Assembly: GCA_900314715.1 (NCBI GenBank)
Contig: OMWI01000005.1
Coordinates: 45,031-109,030, forward strand
Reading direction: 5' to 3'
Length of the DNA stretch: 64,000 nt
Source of the DNA: an uncultured Prevotellaceae bacterium
GTDB lineage: Bacteria > Bacteroidota > Bacteroidia > Bacteroidales > Bacteroidaceae
Shown here piece by piece: positions 1-8,814 of the stretch; within the stretch, counting starts at the first letter, position 1; the number at the start of each line of letters is the position of its first letter. The notes under the pieces were generated by a model. The model was given only the letters and a program-made list of their open reading frames with translations. It searched no databases and had not been told where the DNA came from. Position numbers and translations under genes: made by a program.

Positions 1-1460
1 CGAACAAAAGGAAATTCTCGATGAACCTTGTTGAAGATACTATCTGTAATAGCACGACTGGGTTCGCAAAGCACGATGTCTTGTTGACGAATACCACCAT
101 CACGTACCATTGAACGCACCAAAGCCAAAGTAACGAAGGGCGAAGAGTTGAGTTCTATCGTGTCGTGGTGAGTAATGGCATTGTTCAGATTGAGTTTTAT
201 GGCTATCATCTCACCTTTCTTATATCCTCGATTGCCTCGTCCATGCGTCTGATTGAAATATTTGAAAAGCGATTTCCATGCTTTCTTTGCCGTAGATTCA
301 CCTGTTAGTTGCATCACGGCATGAGGAATCATCGCATCAGCTTTGGCTTGGTCGTTCCATCTATCTTCTACCCATAAGCCTGTATGACCATCCCATTTAG
401 CTACACCTGGCGCATGAATCCACGCTACACGTCCAGGATGAATTCCCCTACCCTCACCTATGGGTTGGTTGGGCTTGACGAACAATTTAGGACTTTGCGG
501 ATTAAACTCACCGAAGAACAATCGTTCACGATTTACCGTTTCATTAAGCAATTGGATAGTAGTTGAAGGTCCTAAATCGGGATTCTTCCATGTACGAAGT
601 TGCCAAATCAACTTACCGTCTTTATCTATCTCTATAGCTTGCACGGGAGCATGAAGAGTATCCATCGGTTCTTTATTCCATTCATTGTACCAATTGTTGA
701 TGAGATGGTTTCCATTCGATAAGCGAATGGTCTTTTGCGGTTGTGTCACTCCATAGTCAGTTGTGTTCAATTCCCATACCGTTTCGCCTTGTCGGTTGAT
801 TTCTTGTATTTTTCCCTTTCGACCTGTGATAAGCAAGTTTCCTGTTTTTGGCATTTCTTGTACGGACCAAGGAAGAAAACCATCCCAACGATCTACCTCC
901 TTACCATCGCAAGTAAATTCATGAATACATCCTAATGCCATGTTCGCAATAAGCAATGTTCCGCGTGAGGAAAGACGAGCGTTGCGGAACTGTCCATGTA
1001 CAGAACCTTTTTCTGAGATAGGCAATTGGAATTCACGAACGACACAACAAGCAGGAATCTCCATCACCACCGCCTTGGCTGGTTTTCCGTTTTGAACAAA
1101 TACAACATGCTTTTTACCAATGGGTTGAATGGTATGTATTTCTGTTCCTTCTGGTGTGGCATATTGCCAAACAGTACTTCCATCTTGCGCAATCTCAGCT
1201 ACGCCATATTGATGAGCTACCAATATATGACCATCACTCATAAGGATTGCATCACTAATTTCACCACGTTTCAATAGGTCTTGATAAGCCCAAGCCACTT
1301 GTCCATTCTTCACAATGAACATTCTACGTTGCTTGCTCTGACCTGCATAAAAGAAATCGTGTTTAGCTAAACTTGTGTCGGTAACAACAGATTGTTGTTG
1401 GGCTAACCCTCGAATAGGTAGCCCCAGCAACAATAACGATATCATTAATAGTTTTCTCAT
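1..1460 (-). CDS. Secreted beta-propeller protein fused to a DUF362 domain (C-terminus beyond window)
   Basis: The reading frame opens with an ATG at 1460 and runs without a stop to the left edge (486 codons visible). Residues 1-22 form a signal peptide (MRKLLMISLLLLGLPIRGLA). Roughly residues 30-330 contain repeated blades with WxY/WxL and NGN motifs typical of PQQ-like or six-bladed propellers (for example GSTVWQYATPEG, GETVWELN, DGKLIWQLRTW). From about residue 335 (GEGRGIHPGRVAWIHAP, later GEMIAIKLNLN) the protein matches my memory of the DUF362 family, whose biochemical role is unknown. The next minus-strand gene upstream is a PL11 lyase, 56 bp away, so it is probably the third gene of that operon. 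The propeller could bind a glycan and DUF362 could be catalytic, but neither is shown by the sequence. Confidence 0.75.
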   Translation of the reverse strand, partial: MRKLLMISLLLLGLPIRGLAQQQSVVTDTSLAKHDFFYAGQSKQRRMFIVKNGQVAWAYQDLLKRGEISDAILMSDGHILVAHQYGVAEIAQDGSTVWQYATPEGTEIHTIQPIGKKHVVFVQNGKPAKAVVMEIPACCVVREFQLPISEKGSVHGQFRNARLSSRGTLLIANMALGCIHEFTCDGKEVDRWDGFLPWSVQEMPKTGNLLITGRKGKIQEINRQGETVWELNTTDYGVTQPQKTIRLSNGNHLINNWYNEWNKEPMDTLHAPVQAIEIDKDGKLIWQLRTWKNPDLGPSTTIQLLNETVNRERLFFGEFNPQSPKLFVKPNQPIGEGRGIHPGRVAWIHAPGVAKWDGHTGLWVEDRWNDQAKADAMIPHAVMQLTGESTAKKAWKSLFKYFNQTHGRGNRGYKKGEMIAIKLNLNNAITHHDTIELNSSPFVTLALVRSMVRDGGIRQQDIVLCEPSRAITDSIFNKVHREFPFV

Positions 1461-1516
1461 ATGTTTGTTTTTATCTTATTTTCGTGCAAAGATAACGAAA
1501 AAAACGTGCATTCAAA

Positions 1517-4500
1517 TTATCTCACAACCATTTTCTTACCATTAATTATGTAAAGACCACGAGACATACGCTTCACTCGTTGACCACTCAACGTATAGAT
1601 AGATTGTCGTAGCTCTTGATTAAAGTTGACTTCATTGATTGATGACAACTCATCGTGCCCTATCAACGTTGCCTCTATGAAATAGATGTGGCAACCATTG
1701 GTATTATAGACAATGATGTCGGAAGTATCATCCACATACCAAGTCTGTTCGGCATAACTCTGTGGAACCGCCACCGTATTGCCATTGGCATCTGTCAATT
1801 GTTGTCCGTGTGCCAGATTTCCATCATCTCCTACATTTACAAATAGTTGCACACCTCGAGCTTCAGAACTTTTATGTGATTCAATTCCCATCTTGATTTC
1901 CGTTCCACCTTGCACATCGGGAATAATGAAATAGTCTTTCTGTGCACCTCCTAACCACAAATAAGAAGGTCCGTGATAGTTTCCGATACTGGTTGAGGGA
2001 TAATTAACGGCAATAGCGAGATTTCGTCTGTTGAGTGCTGGTTGTTGGAAACGAAGTCCGCGTAATTCTTGTATCACCATGCCATTTGCCGATAGTTCAC
2101 CATTCTCATCGGGCATGATAGTAGCACAAGCCCAGAAGCAATTGTTTCGTGATATATCTGTAGGTTCACCATCTGCATCAGCAGTTGCTTGACCTTCCAC
2201 ATCACTCCATCCTTGCAACTTACTGGCAGCAGCATCGGCTAATAGGTTTTGTATGGTAGCATCACTCCAATGCGTAAAATCCCAACGAACGGGCATACCT
2301 ATTCCTTCAACAACTGCTTTGCATACAACAATAATGTCAACGGGAATCTTGTTGCCATCAGTACCCGTCAAATTGACTACGAATCTATAAGTTCCTGCTT
2401 CTTGAAATACTCCTTGGATGGTGAAGCTCATTTCCTCGTCATTGATGGTCAATGTAACACCTTCTGGTAATCCATCCTTTCTCGTTCCATCATGATAATA
2501 GAAACTTTGTTCTATCGCCGTGGTATTACGCGTATGAAATGTTTGTTCTACATTTTCGCCAACCTTTGTACTTATTCTGCCACCATCAATGACTGAAGGC
2601 ATTTTGAAATCGGGCAGATAATAACCGAGATGAGGAGGTTGATTGTATGCTGTATTCTGCCAACATACTCCCATACGATAGGTATGATCATGCATCAACG
2701 TCGGAATGCGATAAGTAGTAGGAATATTCGTGGTATAGATGGCCAGACAAGTCTCGCTATCTGAAGCACGGTAAAGAACAACCTCTTCGCGCCAGTCGCC
2801 TAAGATGTCGGCAGAAAGACATGGAGTGTTTTTGGAACCATTACATGTAGAACTCGGTCCAATATCGCCAAACGTAACCAAGCGTGAAGTACCATTTCCA
2901 TTCCACTTATCAATCTTGTTTCCATCAAGCAATTCGTCTTGCCAGTCACCATCCCAATAGACTCTGAAATTTAGAGAAGTAGTACCCGTTGACATCACAT
3001 CGCCAGTAACTGCACTTCTTTGTTGTTTATCACTTCCCGAACTGAAATAAAAACCATGATGGGAAGCATCGATTTGTGCAGCCATACCACGACCGTTATC
3101 AACACCAGAAGGGCCACCTTTCAACAACACTTCACCTGTAGCGGCATCATGTACATCCCAAGCATAAGTGCCCTTTTCCTCATGTACCTGAAACATTTCC
3201 AAACCATGACGATTAGGGTTAAGGTCACTTAAATGCAAAGCGTCACCATGACCAAAACCAGTACCATAGAGTAATTTTCCGTCTTGGTCAAGGGCACCAG
3301 CTCCCCAAATCACTTCGTCACATCCATCACCATCTACATCAGCTATTGACATATTGTGATTACCATTTCCATACATCGTTCCACTACCTCCACCGCTTGT
3401 AGGTGTGCATCCTGTAAATGTCTTTGTGGAACCCTTTCCTTCGGAGTCATAGGTAACCAGCTGATAACTATTTCTTGATTTATGGGAGCTGAACCATTTT
3501 TGATGCAATTGTTGTCCATCAAAATCGACTGCCCAAATAAAAGCGAACGTATAATAGCCACGACAGAAAATACCACTGGCAGGACGATCAGGACCATCTA
3601 AGTGAGCCACGGCAGCCAAGAAACGTTCTCCACGATTACCATAACTGCCATAGTCGGTACGACCACTACGGTCATCCCAATTGAAGGAGCCATCAGCTTC
3701 ACCTCCATAAGTCGTGTTGCGGTTTGGATTATAGAAGATGGTATGAATCGCCTCGCCCGTTTCTCCCTTGAATACGGTAAGCCATTCTTGTCCACCCGTG
3801 ATTCGTCCATCGTTGGAACGATAAAGAGCCGTACCAGGTACAGCTTTGATCACAGGATCCGTGGCCACACTATTGACGTATTTTCCCTTTCCATCAAGAG
3901 AGCCAGGACCAGTCTTACACATCATCTCTGCACGTCCATCACCATCAAAGTCATAGACCATGAATTGCGTATAGTGGGCTCCAGCTCGGATGTTGCGTCC
4001 TAAATCAATACGCCATAAGCGTGTGCCATTCATTTTATAACAATCGATAAACACATTATCGGTTATGCCTGCTTGGGAATTGTCTTTGGCATTCGAAGGA
4101 TTCCACTTCACGAAAATCTCGTATTCACCGTCACCATCCACATCTCCTACCGAACAATCATTAGGATCATACGTGCCACCATTTTCTCCTCGTGGAGGAC
4201 GATTGAGAACCACTTTCTTATAACGAGTAGTAAGAGGTTTGATAGCATTAGAAGTATCAACAGGTTGACCATCAACGAAAGTCACTACCTGATAGTTATC
4301 AGAACTTTTGCCAGATGTATCTGTGTAGTTGGTCACATAGAGGTCACGAGCCACACTCTGCCCACTACGCAACAATTCAAAACTAGTACCAGAAACATCA
4401 GTTCCTAATGAACGCCAAGAAACGAAAATGCCTCCACCAGAAGCAGCTGGCAATGCTATGACTCCCCTATCGAGCAATTCCATTTGACTGACGGGGGTGG

Positions 4501-4591
4501 ATTGACTCCACACCCCGTTAGAAAAACCAACACATAGCAATAAAGCTAAATGCCGTACGTATTTTTTAATGTACCAAATATTTCTTTCCAT
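1517..4591 (-). CDS. Secreted rhamnogalacturonan lyase, PL11 family, with extra C-terminal module and sorting tail
   Basis: Predicted to cleave rhamnogalacturonan I backbones by beta-elimination at or outside the cell surface. The start at 4591 (MERNIWYIKKY) is preferred over an upstream ATG at 4624 because it leaves a clean signal peptide ending near VWSQ and overlaps the upstream gene by only 26 bp. Residues ~35-640 are the PL11 catalytic propeller: the opening GVIALPAASGGGIFVSWR and the Asp-rich calcium loops VGDVDGDGEYEIF, VYDFDGDGRAEM and IADVDGDGCDEV are typical. An Ig-like segment follows (~650-750). Residues ~760-960 resemble the N-terminus of the neighbouring 893-residue protein. The last ~30 residues (IYTLSGQRV...RGLYIINGKK) look like a type IX secretion tail. 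At 1024 residues it is much longer than a bare PL11 enzyme. Confidence 0.9.
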   Translation of the reverse strand: MERNIWYIKKYVRHLALLLCVGFSNGVWSQSTPVSQMELLDRGVIALPAASGGGIFVSWRSLGTDVSGTSFELLRSGQSVARDLYVTNYTDTSGKSSDNYQVVTFVDGQPVDTSNAIKPLTTRYKKVVLNRPPRGENGGTYDPNDCSVGDVDGDGEYEIFVKWNPSNAKDNSQAGITDNVFIDCYKMNGTRLWRIDLGRNIRAGAHYTQFMVYDFDGDGRAEMMCKTGPGSLDGKGKYVNSVATDPVIKAVPGTALYRSNDGRITGGQEWLTVFKGETGEAIHTIFYNPNRNTTYGGEADGSFNWDDRSGRTDYGSYGNRGERFLAAVAHLDGPDRPASGIFCRGYYTFAFIWAVDFDGQQLHQKWFSSHKSRNSYQLVTYDSEGKGSTKTFTGCTPTSGGGSGTMYGNGNHNMSIADVDGDGCDEVIWGAGALDQDGKLLYGTGFGHGDALHLSDLNPNRHGLEMFQVHEEKGTYAWDVHDAATGEVLLKGGPSGVDNGRGMAAQIDASHHGFYFSSGSDKQQRSAVTGDVMSTGTTSLNFRVYWDGDWQDELLDGNKIDKWNGNGTSRLVTFGDIGPSSTCNGSKNTPCLSADILGDWREEVVLYRASDSETCLAIYTTNIPTTYRIPTLMHDHTYRMGVCWQNTAYNQPPHLGYYLPDFKMPSVIDGGRISTKVGENVEQTFHTRNTTAIEQSFYYHDGTRKDGLPEGVTLTINDEEMSFTIQGVFQEAGTYRFVVNLTGTDGNKIPVDIIVVCKAVVEGIGMPVRWDFTHWSDATIQNLLADAAASKLQGWSDVEGQATADADGEPTDISRNNCFWACATIMPDENGELSANGMVIQELRGLRFQQPALNRRNLAIAVNYPSTSIGNYHGPSYLWLGGAQKDYFIIPDVQGGTEIKMGIESHKSSEARGVQLFVNVGDDGNLAHGQQLTDANGNTVAVPQSYAEQTWYVDDTSDIIVYNTNGCHIYFIEATLIGHDELSSINEVNFNQELRQSIYTLSGQRVKRMSRGLYIINGKKMVVR

Positions 4592-7247
4592 TTTTAATGT
4601 AAATACCCTTTTGTGGAATACCATTTAGTTTACGTCCTTGTAAATCATAAATATAACCATCGGAAACGGTCTTACTTGAGGAAGTTGTCGTTATAGCTTC
4701 AACAACACCAGGTGCTTTTACGACAATAGTGAAAATATTGACATCTTTTGCATTTTCCACAGAAGCAACCTTCACAAATACTGGGTCCGTACCCTGATAA
4801 ACGGCTGAGCCACGCTTCCATACTCGGAATGACTTGTCTGAATTGCCATCATAATATGGTTGAGACACACTATACAATTCACCTATCTTTGTCCATGATT
4901 CAACATTGAGCGTATCGGTGCTCACAAAGACGTCAAGTACATGATCACTATTCACGTTCTTTCCAGAATAATAAACGCCTACTTCAAACGGTCCCTCAAA
5001 TGGCTTAACAGTTTCCAAGGACGCTGATGGAGGATCAAGACGACCGTCACCATCCTTCTTACTTACCACCTGGAATTGTACGGCATTGGAAGTAATTTCG
5101 CCAACTGAATTTTGGTCGTCGAATACTGTTTCAGGATTGTAACCCTTGGCACTTGCCACATTGTGTTCGGTGGTTGCTTTTGTATAATATAGGCCCTGCC
5201 CAAAGGTCTTGATGTGCCAATCGTCAGAGAGATTGTAAACTACCATTGAATCACGCTTTTGGTATGTATTGACTATAGAGTCCTCACCATTCACGTCCTT
5301 ATACACTTTCGAATCGATGATTTGTTCAGAATAATAGGGGAAGCCACCATTTAACACATTACCTATGGCATTGAAACTGGCTCCTTCAAACTTGGTCAAC
5401 AATTCAGTATAAGTAACGGCATTAGGCAGATTGACCTGCTGCGTAGCAAGTTCTGAACGAAGGAATCCTTCATATGCTTCAACGAACGCTCCAACGGTAG
5501 CACTGCCTTTGAGTTCTATTGGTTCAGTGTACTTTTGTGAACGTGCCTTATTGTCACTACCAATGAGATTAAACCATATTTCTGCATCGGCTGCATCCGA
5601 AGTAATGGTTACAATAGCCTTGTCACCATCTTGGTTTACGGCAATTGTTGGAGCGGTGGCTTGATCCTTCAAGTCAACCAACTGTTCTGCAACATCACTC
5701 AACAAATAACCATCTCCTAATGCTACGGCTTTGATGGTAAGTTCGGTAGTCACATTGATGGGTTCTGTGTAAAGTGTACTTTCTTCCGTTGGAGTACTTC
5801 CATCAAGTGTATAGAATATTTGGGCACCAGGCACTCCACTCTTCATCGTAACATCCGTATTCAATTTATTATATGCCAGTGTAATAGTCGGTTTAGGTGC
5901 CGCCGTGACAGGACTCTTTGAAGTGGCCAAAATCGCCACGGCATTTTCCAAGATGATAGAATTAGACGTTTTTTCCAATACCTCTTGAGAGAAAGGTAAA
6001 TAAAGATAACCATTATGACTCATATTATGAGCATGGATAGACACCAATTCGTCATTTTGATAAGGTCTTGCAAGTATGGCGTCATTGGCAAAAGGACCCG
6101 CCAATTGTGCAAGAGCGGGATGCGACTCATTGCCAGTTACTTCCATCACGAAGGTAGGAGTATCTGCATTCGTATCCTCTATCAAAAACATATTGCTAAA
6201 AAGAGCATGATTGGGAGCAAGTACTGTTGCAAAAGGTATTCCTGCTTCTGTTGCCTCTCCATAGCCCCACTTTGGATATAAAGATGCATTGAGATTTAAC
6301 ATTGGTACAAAAGGACGAATGGTCTTCAAGGCATTAATGGCCGACTCATCGTTAACAGTAGAGCTAACAACAACAGCATCATAATCAGTAAGCGATTCCA
6401 AAGATAAAGAACCATTAGCTTCAATTGGCTTTACATCCAATGTGGGTGTTGCATTCATCGTTGTGTAAGTTAAGTCATTGCTTAAATCACCATTATAAAT
6501 TAAACCTACAGATCTCTTCTGTCCTGTATCTTCTCCCACCTCTATATTATATAAATGACAACCACTGGTATTGTAAACGATAATATCCACAGTAGAAGTA
6601 GGTTCTTCTATCGTTTCAGGCAATGTCCAATTCTCCCATGTATAAGTCTCTTGTGTTGTAGGCTTGAAGGAATCCCCTATTTTGTTTTCAGCAGACACAC
6701 TTCCCACATAAAGTTCTACACCACGAGTATCAGATGGTTTATGTGACTCTACTGTCATCACGATTTTTTGTCCAACAGTAACATTAGGAATAACAAAACA
6801 AGCTAAGTTCTGGCTTCCACCTCCCAACCAAAGATATTGTTCACCAGCATACTGTCCTAAACTCGTAGATGGATAATTAACAGCAATGGCCAAAGAACGT
6901 TTAAGCGTATAAGCAGGATTGAAAATCAAACCTTCTGTTTCAGGAATGACCATTCCATTTGCCTTTAACGAACCACCTTCAGGATCAGTCAACCATGCTC
7001 CCTCTGAGTCGGTCAACCAAAAGCAATTGTCTTTTGTGGCTTCTGGAGCGACAGCACCTTCCTTGTCATCTCCTTTCTTCTCGATGTCACTCCAACCATT
7101 AGCAGGACGTGTTTGAGCTGCCTCTGCCTTCAAGTTCTCAATAGTTTGCTGGCTCCAATTCGTGAAATCCCAGCGACGATGACTCTGAGCACTAACTGTT
7201 ACTGTCAGCATCCAAGCCATAATTGTTAAGATAAATGTTCTTTTCAT
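4566..7247 (-). CDS. Secreted multidomain protein: shared jelly-roll-like module, chitobiase-C-like domain, sorting tail
   Basis: 893 residues beginning with a signal peptide ending SAQS. Residues ~24-240 (RRWDFTNWSQQTIENLKAEA, LAIAVNYPSTS, QYLWLGGG, DIIVYNTSGCHLYNIEV) repeat the module found near the C-terminus of the following PL11 lyase. The middle (~245-440) resembles a flavodoxin- or ThuA-like alpha/beta domain without an obvious active site. Residues ~455-530 (PGAQIFYTLDGSTPTEEST) match the chitobiase/beta-hexosaminidase C-terminal domain, and a second degenerate copy seems to follow. The rest up to the tail (IYDLQGRKL...KGIYIKNGKK) is unrecognised. It lies first in the operon with the lyase and overlaps it by 26 bp. 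No catalytic family is evident; I infer a pectin-binding or accessory surface protein. Confidence 0.75.
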   Translation of the reverse strand: MKRTFILTIMAWMLTVTVSAQSHRRWDFTNWSQQTIENLKAEAAQTRPANGWSDIEKKGDDKEGAVAPEATKDNCFWLTDSEGAWLTDPEGGSLKANGMVIPETEGLIFNPAYTLKRSLAIAVNYPSTSLGQYAGEQYLWLGGGSQNLACFVIPNVTVGQKIVMTVESHKPSDTRGVELYVGSVSAENKIGDSFKPTTQETYTWENWTLPETIEEPTSTVDIIVYNTSGCHLYNIEVGEDTGQKRSVGLIYNGDLSNDLTYTTMNATPTLDVKPIEANGSLSLESLTDYDAVVVSSTVNDESAINALKTIRPFVPMLNLNASLYPKWGYGEATEAGIPFATVLAPNHALFSNMFLIEDTNADTPTFVMEVTGNESHPALAQLAGPFANDAILARPYQNDELVSIHAHNMSHNGYLYLPFSQEVLEKTSNSIILENAVAILATSKSPVTAAPKPTITLAYNKLNTDVTMKSGVPGAQIFYTLDGSTPTEESTLYTEPINVTTELTIKAVALGDGYLLSDVAEQLVDLKDQATAPTIAVNQDGDKAIVTITSDAADAEIWFNLIGSDNKARSQKYTEPIELKGSATVGAFVEAYEGFLRSELATQQVNLPNAVTYTELLTKFEGASFNAIGNVLNGGFPYYSEQIIDSKVYKDVNGEDSIVNTYQKRDSMVVYNLSDDWHIKTFGQGLYYTKATTEHNVASAKGYNPETVFDDQNSVGEITSNAVQFQVVSKKDGDGRLDPPSASLETVKPFEGPFEVGVYYSGKNVNSDHVLDVFVSTDTLNVESWTKIGELYSVSQPYYDGNSDKSFRVWKRGSAVYQGTDPVFVKVASVENAKDVNIFTIVVKAPGVVEAITTTSSSKTVSDGYIYDLQGRKLNGIPQKGIYIKNGKKYLVH

Positions 7248-7278
7248 AATAAATGCGTTTTATAGTTATAATATACCG

Positions 7279-7286
7279 CAAAAATA
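7279..7286 (-). promoter_or_regulatory. Probable -7 element for the PL11 operon
   Basis: The minus strand reads TATTTTTG, matching the Bacteroidota TAnnTTTG box, 32 bp before the start of the 893-residue gene. No clear TTTG was found at the usual distance upstream, so only the -7 half is supported. Confidence 0.45.
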
Positions 7287-7422
7287 CATGGTATTTCTGA
7301 AAAGACACCTATAATAATTCATCAAATATGATACGCTTTTCCGTCGGATTTCCTTATGACACGGTAATTCGTCAATTATCATATATTTTCCATTCAAAAA
7401 ACTCAAAAGAAAGATCAAGAAG

Positions 7423-7453
7423 TTTGACTATTTATTATTTTTATGTATATTTG
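7423..7453 (+). promoter_or_regulatory. Promoter of the PL22-HTCS operon
   Basis: TTTG at 7423-7426 and TATATTTG at 7446-7453 are separated by 19 nt, a good match to the Bacteroidota -33/-7 pattern. Transcription would start near 7460, about 30 nt before the ATG at 7490. Confidence 0.7.
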
Positions 7454-7489
7454 CAGCATCATTTTAATCCGTAACTAAAAACCCACAAT

Positions 7490-8812
7490 ATGATTAAAAG
7501 ACTTTTTTCATTATGTGTCGCAACGTTTTGCACATTATCATTGTTAGCCCAGATTGGTACACGTTTTCCTTCAGAGCGCAAGGTGATAAAAGACCCGAAG
7601 ACGGGTGTTGAATTGGTATTTCTGACCAGTAAGAGTGGAACTGGAGATTCTAAAATCTATCAGACACACAACCAATGGACTTCCGATGGCAAATGGGTGG
7701 TATTCCGCTCCGATCGCGTGAAAGGTGAAGCTATGGCTGTCAATGAGGAGACTGGTGATATCGTACAAATAACTGAAGGTGGCTTCACGGGAATGCTTTG
7801 TGTTGCACGCAAATCCATGAACTTATACATTATGCGCTTAGCTAAAAACAAGAAAGATGAGCGCACGGGTATGGAAGTAGTGGAGATAAACTTGGAACGT
7901 CTCTTTGCCGACTCTGAAATAGGCAAGTTGAAAAGCAAGAAAAACTACGAACGTATTTGCGGCATAATTCCCGCTGAGATGTGTAGCGAAGGGGATATGG
8001 CATTGGATGGTAGTGAGACTATGGTTTATTTCCGATTAGACAAAGAATATGCAAGAAAAATGCCTATTGCTGAACCTATTGCTGAAAACTTCGGTCCACG
8101 TCACATGGGAGCAGGACCTGGAGGAATCGGAAAGATGGACTTGATGACTGGTAAAGCCGAACCGGTAGTGGCTGTTCATTTCAAAGTAGGACACATTCAA
8201 GGAAACCCGTGGCACCCTGGTGAGGTAATCTTTTGTTGGGAAACGGGTGGAAAGGCTCCACAACGTACATGGATGGTGAATGCTGATGGTACAAACTTAC
8301 GTCCCATCTACCGCGAGACAGAACATGACTGGATAACCCATGAGGCGGTTATCAGCGAAAACGAACTCGTTATTGCCATGTTGGGACATCGGCCAATAGC
8401 AGGAACGGCAAACCCCAAGCGAGAAGGTCCTGGGCAAGAAGCAGATTGGGGCCCTTCAGGAACGAAAGAATATCCAACGGGTATTGCCGTGGTGAATATG
8501 CGAACGCGTGAATTAACAATGGAAGGACAAGTGGATGGTGACAATTTCTGGCATGTGGCAGGTTCACAAGATGGCCATTGGGTGGCGGGTGACGATTTTG
8601 CCCGTGAACTATGGCTTATTGACCGTCACACAAAAGAACGCATCTTGCTAACAGCTGGTCATAAAACCACCGCAAGAGATCATGTGCATCCCACGTTTAA
8701 ACCTGATGGGACTGAAATTGAAATACAATCTGCCATGCTCTCGGAAGATGGACGTTCGATGAATATATGTATCGTTCGACTCCCCCAACATCTAATCGAT
8801 CGTTATAAGTAA
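7490..8812 (+). CDS. Oligogalacturonate lyase, PL22 family
   Basis: 440 residues with a signal peptide (cleavage near LLAQIG), so likely periplasmic. PL22 enzymes use Mn2+ to split unsaturated di- and oligogalacturonates by beta-elimination, the last step before monomer conversion. The mature protein opens with IGTRFPSERKVIKDPKTGVE and continues with propeller blades; the His-bearing segments HNQWTSDGKWVVFR, GNPWHPGEVIF, HDWITHEA and HVHPTFKPDG lie where the metal-binding and catalytic histidines of Ogl-type enzymes occur. Length fits the family. The gene is followed after 2 bp by the HTCS regulator, so the two should be co-transcribed and probably translationally coupled. Divergent from the PL11 operon. 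Confidence 0.9.
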   Translation: MIKRLFSLCVATFCTLSLLAQIGTRFPSERKVIKDPKTGVELVFLTSKSGTGDSKIYQTHNQWTSDGKWVVFRSDRVKGEAMAVNEETGDIVQITEGGFTGMLCVARKSMNLYIMRLAKNKKDERTGMEVVEINLERLFADSEIGKLKSKKNYERICGIIPAEMCSEGDMALDGSETMVYFRLDKEYARKMPIAEPIAENFGPRHMGAGPGGIGKMDLMTGKAEPVVAVHFKVGHIQGNPWHPGEVIFCWETGGKAPQRTWMVNADGTNLRPIYRETEHDWITHEAVISENELVIAMLGHRPIAGTANPKREGPGQEADWGPSGTKEYPTGIAVVNMRTRELTMEGQVDGDNFWHVAGSQDGHWVAGDDFARELWLIDRHTKERILLTAGHKTTARDHVHPTFKPDGTEIEIQSAMLSEDGRSMNICIVRLPQHLIDRYK

Positions 8813-8814
8813 TC

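Noticed and set aside
3602-4003. 133-codon plus-strand frame
   Set aside because: Antisense to the calcium-loop region of the PL11 lyase.
4592-4624. Upstream start of the PL11 gene at 4624
   Set aside because: It would overlap the previous gene by 59 bp and place a hydrophobic stretch too far from the N-terminus.
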